Source of the DNA: Aculops lycopersici
Lineage: Eukaryota > Arthropoda > Arachnida > Trombidiformes > Eriophyidae
Length of the DNA: 64,000 bases
Assembly (NCBI GenBank): GCA_015350385.1
Contig: WNKI01000001.1
Location: forward strand, 4,073,965 to 4,137,964
Reading direction: 5' to 3'
Position 1 is the first letter of the stretch; the number at the start of each line of letters is the position of its first letter. Position numbers and translations under genes: made by a program. Below, one piece after another: positions 1 to 9,043 of this stretch. The notes beneath the pieces are model-generated. The model was given only the letters and a program-made list of their open reading frames with translations. It was not told the origin of the DNA and did no database searches.

Positions 1-1686
1 GCTCTTTCCAGCATCAACATGACCAACAACAACCAAATTGATCCTCGGCCTCGATGTTTTCATGATTTCGTTGTATTCCTGTCGAGTTTTTTGAGATTGT
101 CGCTTGAAAGTTTCGATATCCTGGGCCGATGGTTCGAGTCGACGCTTTAGTTGCTGCTTCAAGTTTTGTCTCTTCTCCGTCAAGGTAGCCAGTTGCTTGG
201 GTTGAGTTCTGTTGGTCTTAGCGAGTTGCTGTTGAGATTTAACTCCTTGTGTCGAGCTACCTCCACCAGCTGGTAGTTTTGATTTGGCCGAACCTGTTGA
301 CATTGCACTTGTTTTAGCGGTACTAGTCTTACTGGTGGCTATCGTTGTTGTTGTCGGTGTTGATTCTCGAACCTTCAAAGATTCCTTGTATTTCTTTGTT
401 AGCGTGTCCAGTTGCTCAACAGTGTGGTCCTCTCTTATTGTTAATTCGTTAGGGAGTTTCTTTGTGCTATGAGCAGCATTCTTGCCTGCATTTGGGGTAG
501 CACTCTTGCTTGCTTGAGTTTCATTCTTCGAATTGGACGGTTGCTGTTGCTTCTTAGCGGGCTTACCTTGGTACTCGAACCTAGCGGCTTTTGGCTCATC
601 GCTAGGAGCTGGCGCATTCTGTTTTGGCGTTTGTTTTTTCACTGTAAAAGTATCAAGATAAGATGATATGGTTAGTGTCTGGCGAATAACGAAATATGAT
701 TAGATAAACTAAAGCAACAACAACGAAAACGACGACTGCGTAACAAGTGGACGTTCAGATTCAGACGGGCAGGTGGAGTCTTTGAAGATTTGTTGCTGTT
801 GTAATCATTATCGCAAATAGGCGAGAGATAATAACCTTTTGTTCCTAGTCTGCATCCAATAGCAATCTCCTCGTCAGGTGATGGAGTTGCAAACGAGAAG
901 AAGCATCCGCCAAGAGATTGGTAGTATTCCGTTAATGACTCAAACATTCTACTATATTTACTATAGTTATCCTGTTCCTGTTGCATGTGATATCTCATTG
1001 GATTTGAGATCAAACGAGTGTCTGTTAAGAAGTGGCCCAACTTGGATTGTAATGATGATATGTATGCGTCTGTATAGTGTTTGTAATATGTCTTATCTCT
1101 AAACTTTTTGTCCATCTCCATCAGAGGCAAACGCCACTGATGCTTGTCGAGATGTTGTATTGCAATCCTTGTGAGATCAGAGGTCACCGAATCAACACTT
1201 GCAGGCGTCTGGTTTGTAGAGGAAATTCTTGATGTGTTTGGTGTAAATAATGGAGTTTGCGTCGAGTAGCTTGATTTTATATCACTTATTATTGCAGGTG
1301 TGCTTTTGGGTGTAGTTGTGGTTTCGTCACCAATTTGACTTGTAGCTTCAAACTTCGACTTAACCTCGTCAATAATCAATTGTCTTTGCTTGTTCACCGC
1401 AATAGTCGCATCGTTGATCTCGCTCTTACCACTAAGATCTATACCTGTGCTTAGATATTTAGTCTCGAAAGCTTCGCCATCGAAATCATCATCATCGTCG
1501 TCGAATTCTCCATAATAATCGTCATACTCTGATGAGATTGTTTGTTTTTGTCCGTGTTGTTGCATGAAGCAAATGGAATAGATGGGTTAGTATCTTCGAT
1601 CATAGGTTGATAGCTGAATGGCTTTCAATGATGTAATACATACCTTCCTCATAGTCGAGGTTTCTAACTTTCTTATGACGTGACAT
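1..1686 (-). CDS. HBS1: HBS1-like translational GTPase, 5' part (runs off the window)
   Basis: This encodes the eRF3/EF1A-like GTPase that works with Pelota to rescue stalled ribosomes in no-go and non-stop decay, in the cytoplasm. Three exons fit the frame. Exon 1 (1686-1644) gives an N-terminus beginning MSRHKKVRNLDYEE, typical of the HBS1_N domain. Exon 2 (1528-836) is acidic (EYDDYYGEFDDDDDDFDGE) and contains the block FATPSPDEEIAIGCRLGTK, which matches the conserved PSPDD motif of the family. Exon 3 (641-1) is a Lys/Gln/Ser-rich linker ending in the P-loop NLVVVGHVDAGKS. The introns are 115 and 194 bp with GT-AG ends, and both junctions keep phase 1. The rest of the GTPase domain and the two beta-barrel domains lie beyond base 1. 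Identity is firm from the N-domain plus the HBS1-type P-loop; the exact acceptor of exon 2 is inferred. Confidence 0.88.
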
Positions 1687-2330
1687 TTCGCAACTCTATG
1701 CTTGACGTAAATTAAATAACCACAGTTAACGTGTTGGAAAAATCAACTACCTTGTCCTAATCGATGTTTGTTGGATCATCTCTTGATTTCCATGGCTTTC
1801 AATAGCTAGCGAGCATAATATTCATGCTAAATCAAGTCATTCAAAATATATATATATTTGTTTTGATTTTCAACTCGATCACAAAACCAATTTTAGATAG
1901 AAGACAAGAGGAATATTTTTAATGAATGAAAAATCAGAGGCGACTTTCTCAAATTTCGCGCCTCATGTTTTGGTCACGGCCAGTCTGTGAACATTTGCAT
2001 CTCATTTTCTCACTCGTTTTCTCCTTTCAACGCTTCGCTTTACTCGCTCTGCCTCACGAGCCTCTAACATCGTCGTTGGCTGAAAACTTGTACAACACGG
2101 ACTCTCCTGTCTGCTCTGCCTCAAAGAGGCAATATCTGTTCAACGGCAGCTATAAACAATAATAACAAATATTAGATTATCATAGGAAGAGTTATCATCA
2201 CTTATTATTACAACAAAGCTGTAGGATAGCTCCTTTTCAATTCTTGAAAATAAGACTGCAACGACAATAAGGTATTAAACCAAAACTGTTATATGCCACT
2301 CAAACTATAAGTTGTATCACATAACTTGTC
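1687..2330. promoter_or_regulatory. Divergent intergenic region between HBS1 and UEV
   Basis: This 644-bp spacer separates two genes transcribed away from each other, so it should carry both promoters. It is AT-rich near 1845-1860 (a short TA run). No clear TATA box sits at a useful distance from either start, and no RNA gene is seen. A short open frame at 1926-2162 has no recognisable content. Confidence 0.4.
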
Positions 2331-2921
2331 ATGCTTATTAGACCCGGCGCAGGTCCTTCGAGCGTTGTTGTTCCAAGGAACTTCAGATTACTTGAGGAAC
2401 TGGAGCAAGGACAGAAGGGTGTTAGTGATGGAACAATCAGTTGGGGCCTTGAGGATGATAGTGATATGACGCTCAGTTATTGGACTGGAATGATAATCGG
2501 TCCACCTAGGGTTAGTGTCTAATTTTTATTTCAACTTTTTACCTCTTCTATCAGGTGTTATCTTGATGTTTGATCCCAATAACATCAAATCATAACGAAC
2601 CACTAACTTGATAATTCTAACTCAACGCTCTAACTATACCACTACAAAACGCAGACGCCATACGAGAATAGAATGTTTTCACTCAAGATTGAATGCGGGC
2701 CAAGTTATCCGGATGAACCACCCAAGGTGAAATTTATAACCAAAATCAAGATGACAGGAGTGATAGAGAGCACCGGCGTTGTTGATAGAAGAACGGTGCC
2801 TGTTTTAGCTAGGTGGCAAAGGAATTACTCAATCAAAACAGTCCTACAAGAATTAAGAAAAGCTATGGCAACCAAGGAGAACTTGAAGTTTGCGCAACCA
2901 CCTGAAGGAACGACGTTCTAG
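2331..2921 (+). CDS. Ubiquitin-conjugating enzyme variant (UBE2V1/UBE2V2, UEV)
   Basis: This is the catalytically inactive partner of Ubc13, forming the heterodimer that builds Lys63-linked ubiquitin chains in DNA-damage tolerance and innate signalling. Exon 1 (2331-2510) and exon 2 (2655-2921) are joined by a 144-bp GT-AG intron in phase 0 and encode about 148 residues, the usual family length. The sequence contains VPRNFRLLEELEQGQKG, WTGMIIGPPR, the ECGPSYPDEPP wing and a C-terminal QPPEGTTF, all diagnostic of UEV. The active-site cysteine of true E2s is absent, as expected. The first ten residues do not match relatives closely, so a short upstream exon replacing them is possible. It is convergent with MPC2. 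Confidence 0.93.
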
Positions 2922-3310
2922 TAGGAAGGTGAAGCCGAGGTACCTTCGCCGTTGTTTGTATAGAGAGGAAAAGAAGTAAAATGAAATCTAAATCGAAGAT
3001 AGAAATCATGATTTTTCGGCGAGTTGATTGAAGATTCGTCCGGTGAACCACAACCAGCAAACAATATGAAACAGAAACCTGATACAAATTTTGATCCACC
3101 ACAACTCCATCAATATCACTTTACTATATTGCAAATAAATGAAGGAGAGTCGCGCGTTTACGTCACAATGAAACAATATACAACTAAGAATAAGAGTTAC
3201 TTCAAGATTTTTTATTCCTAAATTAATCACAATTTTTTAATCTTGATTCTAGACGCTTCTCTGTGATGATTGCAGTGTTATACCAAGTGTCTAAGGAGCA
3301 ATAGGAATGA
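2922..3310. other. Convergent 3' intergenic region (UEV / MPC2)
   Basis: This 389-bp spacer lies between two convergent genes and presumably contains both 3' untranslated regions. A 65-residue open frame (3024-3221, +) has no recognisable domain and is probably UTR. No RNA gene or repeat was seen. Confidence 0.4.
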
Positions 3311-3776
3311 TTATTCTGTCTTGGTTTCCGACTTTGTCTCAACCGGTGCCGGCCCGATGCTAAGTTGATTCGTCTTGTATTGATATATCAAGGCTCTAGA
3401 AAACTGGTACATTCCAGTGAGGAAGACGAAAAAGTTGACAGCAGCGAGATTCCAATTCTTTGGTATAATAACAAGTGAATAGCGAGTCCAAATTATTCCT
3501 GTTGCCGTTAAAGAACCAGACTGAGCTAGACTTATCTTTTCGGCCGGTCTATTGATGTCACCGAGACCAGCCGATACAAGGCACTATATTAGGATGGCAG
3601 TAATGTCACGTGGTTAGAATAGTCGTTAGTCCAATCTTTACTAGGGAAACACAACAATACTGGACAATCTAATTTTCATATATACTCACCCATTTGGCAG
3701 CTGGAGCCCAAAAGAAAATGGTCTTTGGGCCAGCCGGATGATCCATGAAAGCTTTGAACCTTGCTACCATAGCCAT
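3311..3776 (-). CDS. MPC2: Mitochondrial pyruvate carrier subunit 2
   Basis: This is a subunit of the heteromeric pyruvate carrier of the mitochondrial inner membrane. Exon 1 (3776-3690) encodes 29 residues ending DHPAGPKTIFFWAPAAKW. Exon 2 (3583-3311) begins CLVSAGLGDINRPAEKIS and contains the signature RYSLVIIPKNWNLAAVNFFV. The intron is 106 bp, GT-AG, phase 0. Total length is 119 residues, close to animal MPC2. The order HPAGPKTIFFWAP, then SAGLGD, RPAEK and IPKNW, with PKNWNLAAVNFF rather than the MPC1 pattern, makes this MPC2. The C-terminal tail after the last hydrophobic segment is hydrophilic (PVETKSETKTE). Because exon 1 is short and the gene is split, it is easily missed by single-frame searches. 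Confidence 0.95.
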
Positions 3777-4222
3777 TTTGATATTTGCTGTTTTTGTGGA
3801 TGTTGGAAGACAATCGGCTAATTATAAGTTGGTTATAGAACCCAAGCGGGGGCTAAACAGTCGAATAAAATCTGCCAACAAAAAATTAATGATTTTCTAG
3901 CACTGCTATCTGTTGATGGCTCCTTTATTTTATCTTCATCATTTCACTCGGCTTCACTCATTTCACACTACACAAATAACATACTCCTGTGTTATTTGCT
4001 CCATCAATGAAGCGTCCACGACACGGACAAGTCCGTGCTGCAGTTTTAGTGGTACAATGATCTTGTCGGTAGAAATGTTATGCGATTAAGTTTACCTGAT
4101 ATTAGATGATGTTAAAACGGGAGTCACCCATGAGTTGATAAAATAATCTACAAAATGAATTTTGACTAGATGTTTCAAGTCCGTGTTTGCAGTGAAAAAT
4201 GAGAGCTGCAAGTTGAAAGATT
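3777..4222. other. Intergenic region upstream of MPC2, downstream of TMX2
   Basis: This 446-bp spacer holds the MPC2 5' region and the TMX2 3' region. I see no gene, repeat or clear core-promoter motif in it. Confidence 0.35.
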
Positions 4223-5074
4223 TTACTCTTTTCCTTGTGACAAGTTAAATACTGATACTATGTTTTCATAGGAGAACGAGAAAGGTACTAATCTGTCTCT
4301 GGTATCTACTAGTGGTCGTCTCATGAATTCTCGTCCATCCTTGAACATGATAAGAGTTGGCAGTGTTCTAGATGTCATAGATGGAACCACATTATATTTC
4401 TCAGCCACCTTTGGCGATCTAGCGACATCAATCTTTCCAAATCTCAATTGTTTGCTACCGAATTTGGCAGAGAGTTCACAGAAAACGCCGGCAAAATCTG
4501 TACAATCCGGATTCCAGGTTGCATAAAATTCCACTAGCCACTTGACTTTCTTATCTCTTGCAAGTTCCTTTTCGAAGTCCTCGCCTAGGAAGTAGGTAAT
4601 TTTGTCTGGTCCTCTGTAGCGTGGTTTCGGGAAAATCAAGAGGTGAACTAAGGGTTTAGGTAGGATGGATCAGTTGTTAGTTAAATTGATTTATATATTG
4701 CTGCTAGATGCAAATGGATCTAGTAAAAATTTGAAATAGGATAACTTACATAGCAGCAAAAATGAGTAGGTGAGACCATAGGCGGTGTTTGCGTAAAAGA
4801 ATAGGATAAAGTTGCCAACCTTGGCGACGGTGCAAGCGTTACTTAAATAGGGCAAGAAATTCACATGACCACGTCGTCGGGTGCTTATTGCAATCACAAT
4901 AAATGTAAACATCAAAAGCTCCGTCTCACCCGAAGTGAATTCGCTGGTTCCAAAGACTTTAATTGCAATTGGTGGAATAAATTTGAGTATTACATAGGCT
5001 AAAGCTAATATGATTTCCACAACATAATGCACTTGCATAAGCTGGCGAAGCTCGCGCTTGGTGACGAGCGCCAT
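4223..5074 (-). CDS. TMX2: Thioredoxin-related transmembrane protein 2 (TMX2)
   Basis: TMX2 is a membrane-anchored PDI-family protein of the ER and mitochondria-associated membranes. Exon 1 (5074-4750) encodes the N-terminal membrane segments, including LMFTFIVIAISTRRRGHVNFLPYL and the following hydrophobic stretch. Exon 2 (4647-4223) encodes the thioredoxin fold: PRYRGPDKITYF, DKKVKWLVEFYATW, FGKIDV, LPTLIMFKDG. The 102-bp GT-AG intron is phase 1, giving LLLCYS-type continuity at the membrane/lumen boundary and a protein of 249 residues. The active-site position reads WNPDC, a single cysteine rather than CxxC; known TMX2 proteins also have a non-canonical SNDC site, so this fits the family. 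The protein ends NLSQGKE, shorter than vertebrate TMX2, and lacks a KKxx retention tail. Confidence 0.9.
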
Positions 5075-6022
5075 TGTTGATAGTAATTAGAGACCAGGGT
5101 AGATATTCCCTATGAATAGATTAATCAATATATTATATAAGATTTATTTATTGGAGTCATGATGCATTACAAAGATCCAGTTTTTTGGGGTTCCCAAAAC
5201 GCGTGAAATAAAAACACGAGGAGCGAGCGAACAAGCGAGCGCTCGAATTCATAACCTATGTGAGACACACAGAGTCTCTTCCTCCCTCATAGAAAGTCAA
5301 TGTAAGACACCGCTACTTGCTACCGAGCACCGAGGATGAAGCGGAGAAAGTTGACCGACCGACTAATAAAGTCCAGTCATTTATTGATTTACAGTTATCT
5401 CGTTGCAAAATTAGTACTCAACAAGCACATCAACATTGGCATAGGAGGAAGACTTAAGAGTCTTGTTGTGGAAGTAGCACAAGAGTTGCTCCGGCCAAAG
5501 AAGACTGTCCAGTTTGCAACTCAGGGGAAAGCAAATTGACTGCTTGTACATCAGTGAAATTGCCCAAGAGCGAAGCACACATGAAAGCGACAGAACGAGA
5601 GAGAGGGAAAGGCAAAGCAGAAGGTGGCAGCAAGCTGACATAACAACAACACAACGGCGAACGGCCACTACACCTAGAAAAATACATTTGCTTTTCCAAT
5701 GGCCGCTTCAAATAAACTTCGCTAGCTCGCTTCTCCCACTCGCCCCCTCAGGCCGAACACAGATTGCAGCTTTACACAATATTTGTATTGGGCGCGATCC
5801 AAATATTGACCACTCCTTTCTCGTAATCCCTAGATTGCGCTCTCATTCATGCTAGTCTCATTTATTCAACGAGTAAGTTGTTCATATCCTAATAGCCAAT
5901 CATTGAATTATATTATTCAATCATATCATATTCTAGCCAAGAGCTGCGAGTGTTAGCATTTTTCGTCATACAAACTTCAAAATATAAAATCTACAACCAA
6001 AAATATATCGACAATAGTAATT
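5075..6022. promoter_or_regulatory. Divergent intergenic region (TMX2 / coiled-coil gene)
   Basis: This 948-bp spacer separates head-to-head genes. It is GAGCGAGC-rich near 5220-5245 and has GAGAGAG runs near 5598-5610. Overlapping open frames on both strands at 5336-5855 are shadows of this purine-rich sequence and show no domain. No RNA gene was recognised. Confidence 0.4.
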
Positions 6023-6400
6023 ATGTCGACGACAGCGAGTCTCAACACTGGTGATTCCAATGCAAATGTAGCCAACAGAACGGAAAACCTAATCAATAAC
6101 AGCCTCAATCTCGATATCTCACCTGCTACCCTCGAGGCCCTAAAAACCCTATCCTCACTTGGAGCTGGTGATGGAATTGAGCGACTGACCAACTGTGATA
6201 AACTGACGGCAAGTCTGGATCAAATAAGAGCCAAGAAGAACATGAATCTCTTCGAGAAACTCGACAAGATCCGACAGGACTTCAGTGGACTTAATCATAA
6301 GATTGCACAGATGGAGGAGTCAATCACGGATCTCAAAGAGGTCACGAGCAATCTAGTCAAATCACTGCCGCCTGATAACGATGGTCCAACAAAATATTAA
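6023..6400 (+). CDS. Small coiled-coil protein, family not recognised
   Basis: This is a single-exon frame of 125 residues with a good start (TAATTATGTCG, adenine at -3) and a stop followed by an AT-rich 3' region. Residues about 1-40 are polar (Ser/Thr/Asn). Residues about 43-50 read LKTLSSLG. Residues about 68-115 form a strongly heptad-like amphipathic helix (FEKLDKIRQDFSGLNHKIAQ, then MEESITDLKEVTSNLVKSL). The size and the single long helix resemble subunits of BLOC-1/BORC-type or other small helical-bundle complexes, but I do not recognise a specific family and assign none. It lies between TMX2 (divergent) and ATPsynF (convergent) and has codon use like its neighbours, so I think it is real. 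Confidence 0.7.
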   Translation: MSTTASLNTGDSNANVANRTENLINNSLNLDISPATLEALKTLSSLGAGDGIERLTNCDKLTASLDQIRAKKNMNLFEKLDKIRQDFSGLNHKIAQMEESITDLKEVTSNLVKSLPPDNDGPTKY

Positions 6401-6746
6401 TGTCATCAAAAACGACTTCACATACAATGGATTTACATCTATACTGCTACTTAGATTGCAAATCTCATCAGCCATATAAAAGATATCATCAAATCCAATC
6501 GAAGAATGGAACCATGAAAATCTCAGCTATACTACACTCAATTCCACAGATTCCGTGAACAAATTCAAATGCAATATTTATATTCTAATAATGAAAGATG
6601 ATTATTTCATTTAACTCAATACAATTCGAACTCGAGATTGTAACAATCGCTGACTAATATTTAATATCTATATATGTAAATCCATCAGGATCAATATATG
6701 TGGCTCATATAATAATAAACCTCAATCAACATCATCATTTGATAAG
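6401..6746. other. Convergent 3' intergenic region
   Basis: This 346-bp AT-rich spacer separates the coiled-coil gene and ATPsynF. AATAAT-type polyadenylation signals occur near 6709-6716 on the plus strand. Nothing else was seen. Confidence 0.35.
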
Positions 6747-7106
6747 TTACCAGTGGTACTTGTGCATCCTATGATTTCTGTAGACACTGTAAGAGCCCAA
6801 CATAGAGCAGGTACATAGTATGAACATAAATTGATTGAATCCCTTCACAGGCGAACCATATCTGGGCTGGATCCAGGTGTGATTCCACTTATGAATGCCA
6901 CGACTGATTGCAGCAATGATGGCTTGAGGAGTCTTGTTCTGTCTAGCAATGTATTGCTTCAACTCACCAAGCTTGACATCTTGGAACTTGATGTCCTTTG
7001 GGCCATAGTTGACCCATGGATAGTAAGGTCCGTGTACCTTGCGGTTGTACTCCTTTGGGTAGTTGCCAAATACTGGGCAGTATCCTTCAGGGTGCTTTCC
7101 GCTCAT
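6747..7106 (-). CDS. ATPsynF: ATP synthase subunit f, mitochondrial
   Basis: This is an accessory membrane subunit of mitochondrial F1Fo ATP synthase, at the Fo peripheral stalk. The 119-residue frame contains GNYPKEYNRKVHGPYYPW, then VKLGELKQYIARQNKTPQAI, SRGIHKWNHTWIQPRYG, a single C-terminal membrane helix (FNQFMFILCTCSMLGSYSVY) and the tail RNHRMHKYHW. The order FGxYPxEYNxKVHGPY, VKLGE, RNKTP, a W/H-rich segment, one helix and a basic His-rich tail is that of arthropod ATPsynF. I chose the ATG at 7106 (MSGKHPEG); an upstream in-frame ATG at 7157 would add 17 residues with no family support. It is head-to-head with CYP315A1, 324 bp apart. Confidence 0.93.
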   Translation of the reverse strand: MSGKHPEGYCPVFGNYPKEYNRKVHGPYYPWVNYGPKDIKFQDVKLGELKQYIARQNKTPQAIIAAISRGIHKWNHTWIQPRYGSPVKGFNQFMFILCTCSMLGSYSVYRNHRMHKYHW

Positions 7107-7430
7107 CTTCTCGGATTCGTCGAAGAATATTCCAAATAATATATTGTCGAGATTCAATTAGAAATCTCACGTTGATATAATATGTAAGTTGATCTAATGT
7201 TGTTTTGGTTTCTCCCCCGAGTAAGAAATAAAACTCTGAGGACGCACGAAGGTCTTCTCTACGATTGTATGTTGTCGCGCGTTCAGCGACCCTTCGCTTC
7301 GCATGGAGATTGTTCATCATTTTTGGCGCATTATTTAAATTCTTCGAACTTTCTGTTATGCTCGCAGAGCGGCTTCTCTCCCTCAATTGTTTCAGGCTTC
7401 ATAGACTTTTTTGATTGGAGCGCAAGAATC
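7107..7430. promoter_or_regulatory. Shared bidirectional promoter region, ATPsynF / CYP315A1
   Basis: Only 324 bp separate the two start codons, so both promoters must lie here or overlap the neighbouring 5' ends. The frame of the P450 is open upstream to 7197 with an ATG there, but those 78 residues do not resemble a P450 N-terminus and I treat them as 5' leader. Confidence 0.45.
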
Positions 7431-8939
7431 ATGAGACCTATTACAATTGTATGCAGAAACTTTTCCTGTTCATCAACTAGATTATCAACAACTGAATTAA
7501 AGGAGCAAAATGTGATCAACAAATTCAGTGATATCCCAACCGAGAAGGGACTTCTGCCCGCCTTTGTTAGGTTGTTGTTGGACGGTGGACCAGGCTACCT
7601 CCATGAGCATTGCGATCGTTTGCATCGCAAGCTTGGGCCAATATTCAGGAACAAGCTAGGCTCAAAAGAGCTGGTCTTTTTGGCAGACTCCAAGCTTATG
7701 CAATATGTCATGGCTCATGAAGGTCAGCATCCTCATCATACTGTTCCTGAAGCATGGTTATATTACAATCAAATTAAAAATCTTCAAAGAGGGCTCTTCT
7801 TTCAGACTGGCGAGCCATGGGCTAAGTTGAGGCGAGCGTTTGATAAAGTAATGTTAGCGGATCCTAAAAAGACCACCAGGTTTAGTTCGGACATAATCGA
7901 CATCAACAACGACTTACTCGATTCTTGGCAACTGAAAAATGGAAAAAGGTCAACAGAAGAAGTGGAGATTGCAGATGTGAAACGGGAGCTATGCAAGTGG
8001 TCAATTGAGGCAACAGGTTTCATGTTGTTTGGAAGTAGAATGGAATGCATCTCCAAGACCGGCAAAGACAACCCAAAGGGCGAACAGTTAGTTCATCATG
8101 TTGCGACCATGTTTGAGCAAACTTCCAACTTTCAGATACTACCCGTCAAGTTTGCTCACAGATACAACCTAGGTACCTGGCAAAAGTTTGAGCACTCTTC
8201 GGCGGAAATGCTCAGAATTGCTAATGATTACGCATCAGAATTCATTGATAAAGCGAAGAAATCAAGCTCCAACGTGAGTCTAGCTAAAGACCTGATAGAT
8301 CAGGGAGCTTTGTCGGGAGAGGAAATAACTCGAAGCATGATTGACTTAATCATAGCTGCAGCTGACACCACATCCAACTCGATGCAATGGATGCTTTATC
8401 TCTTGGCAAAATATCCTGACTGTCAAGATAGGATAATAACTGAAGCCAAACAGTTGTTATCGGGTTCTTTTCTAAACTACAGAGAAACTGCACCATTCCT
8501 TTTATCGTTCATCAAAGAAGCATCTAGGTTATATCCAACTGCACCGTTTTTAGCAAGAATTCTCGAGAAGGACATAGTTCTAGCCAATTATAACATTCCC
8601 GCGGGCACACCTTTGATCTTCTCCCTCTACACTACAAGCAGAATGGAACAATATTTCGATAGACCTCTAGAGTTTAATCCGGATCGTTGGAATAGAACAG
8701 TAAACAGAGATGTCTGTCCACGTGCTAAAGCCAAACGTGCATATGCTAGCTTGCCTTTCGGGGTTGGAGTCCGGATGTGCATTGGACGTCGAGCTGCCGA
8801 GCTGGAGATGTGCCTTTTCATCGCCTCCCTAGTCGATCGGTTTAAGGTATATCCAATAGATAGTCGCGATGTCGAGATAAAGCTCAAAATGATCCTATGT
8901 CCGAAGTATCCTATTGGTGTGAAACTAGAAGCGAGATAA
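7431..8939 (+). CDS. CYP315A1: Mitochondrial cytochrome P450 CYP315A1 (shadow), ecdysteroid 2-hydroxylase
   Basis: In arthropods shadow catalyses the mitochondrial C2-hydroxylation of 2-deoxyecdysone, the last step of ecdysone synthesis. The 502-residue single-exon frame starts with a basic, Ser/Arg-rich presequence (MRPITIVCRNFSCSSTRLS) suited to mitochondrial import. Family-specific blocks include FSDIPTEKGLLP, GPIFRNKLG, HEGQHPHHTVPEAWLYYN and QRGLFF. General P450 motifs follow: I-helix AAADTTS, K-helix E363-x-x-R (KEASRLYPTAP), the FNPDRW block, and the heme loop FGVGVRMCIG with axial Cys450. The HEGQ-P-H-PEAW-YNQ and QRGLFF blocks separate it from CYP302A1 (disembodied) and CYP314A1 (shade). 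It is convergent with MTMR, with 104 bp between stop codons. All catalytic residues are intact. Confidence 0.9.
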   Translation: MRPITIVCRNFSCSSTRLSTTELKEQNVINKFSDIPTEKGLLPAFVRLLLDGGPGYLHEHCDRLHRKLGPIFRNKLGSKELVFLADSKLMQYVMAHEGQHPHHTVPEAWLYYNQIKNLQRGLFFQTGEPWAKLRRAFDKVMLADPKKTTRFSSDIIDINNDLLDSWQLKNGKRSTEEVEIADVKRELCKWSIEATGFMLFGSRMECISKTGKDNPKGEQLVHHVATMFEQTSNFQILPVKFAHRYNLGTWQKFEHSSAEMLRIANDYASEFIDKAKKSSSNVSLAKDLIDQGALSGEEITRSMIDLIIAAADTTSNSMQWMLYLLAKYPDCQDRIITEAKQLLSGSFLNYRETAPFLLSFIKEASRLYPTAPFLARILEKDIVLANYNIPAGTPLIFSLYTTSRMEQYFDRPLEFNPDRWNRTVNRDVCPRAKAKRAYASLPFGVGVRMCIGRRAAELEMCLFIASLVDRFKVYPIDSRDVEIKLKMILCPKYPIGVKLEAR

Positions 8940-9043
8940 TGAGCTAAGTAAAGGATACGTCATCTGTAACAAGTGGTTTCTGAGATGGTCGTCTCAACTA
9001 TTGTTGATGTAATGCAGCTGTTCTCTGATGTTTTAATCTAATA

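Noticed and set aside
3024..3221. 65-codon frame downstream of UEV
   Set aside because: It lies in the convergent 3' region, overlaps opposite-strand frames and has no domain.
5336..5855. Overlapping frames on both strands in the TMX2 upstream region
   Set aside because: The purine-rich sequence leaves several phases open, and none has recognisable content.
7197..7430. 78 extra N-terminal codons of CYP315A1 from an upstream in-frame ATG
   Set aside because: They do not resemble a P450 presequence. The ATG at 7431 gives a good mitochondrial targeting peptide and the usual length.
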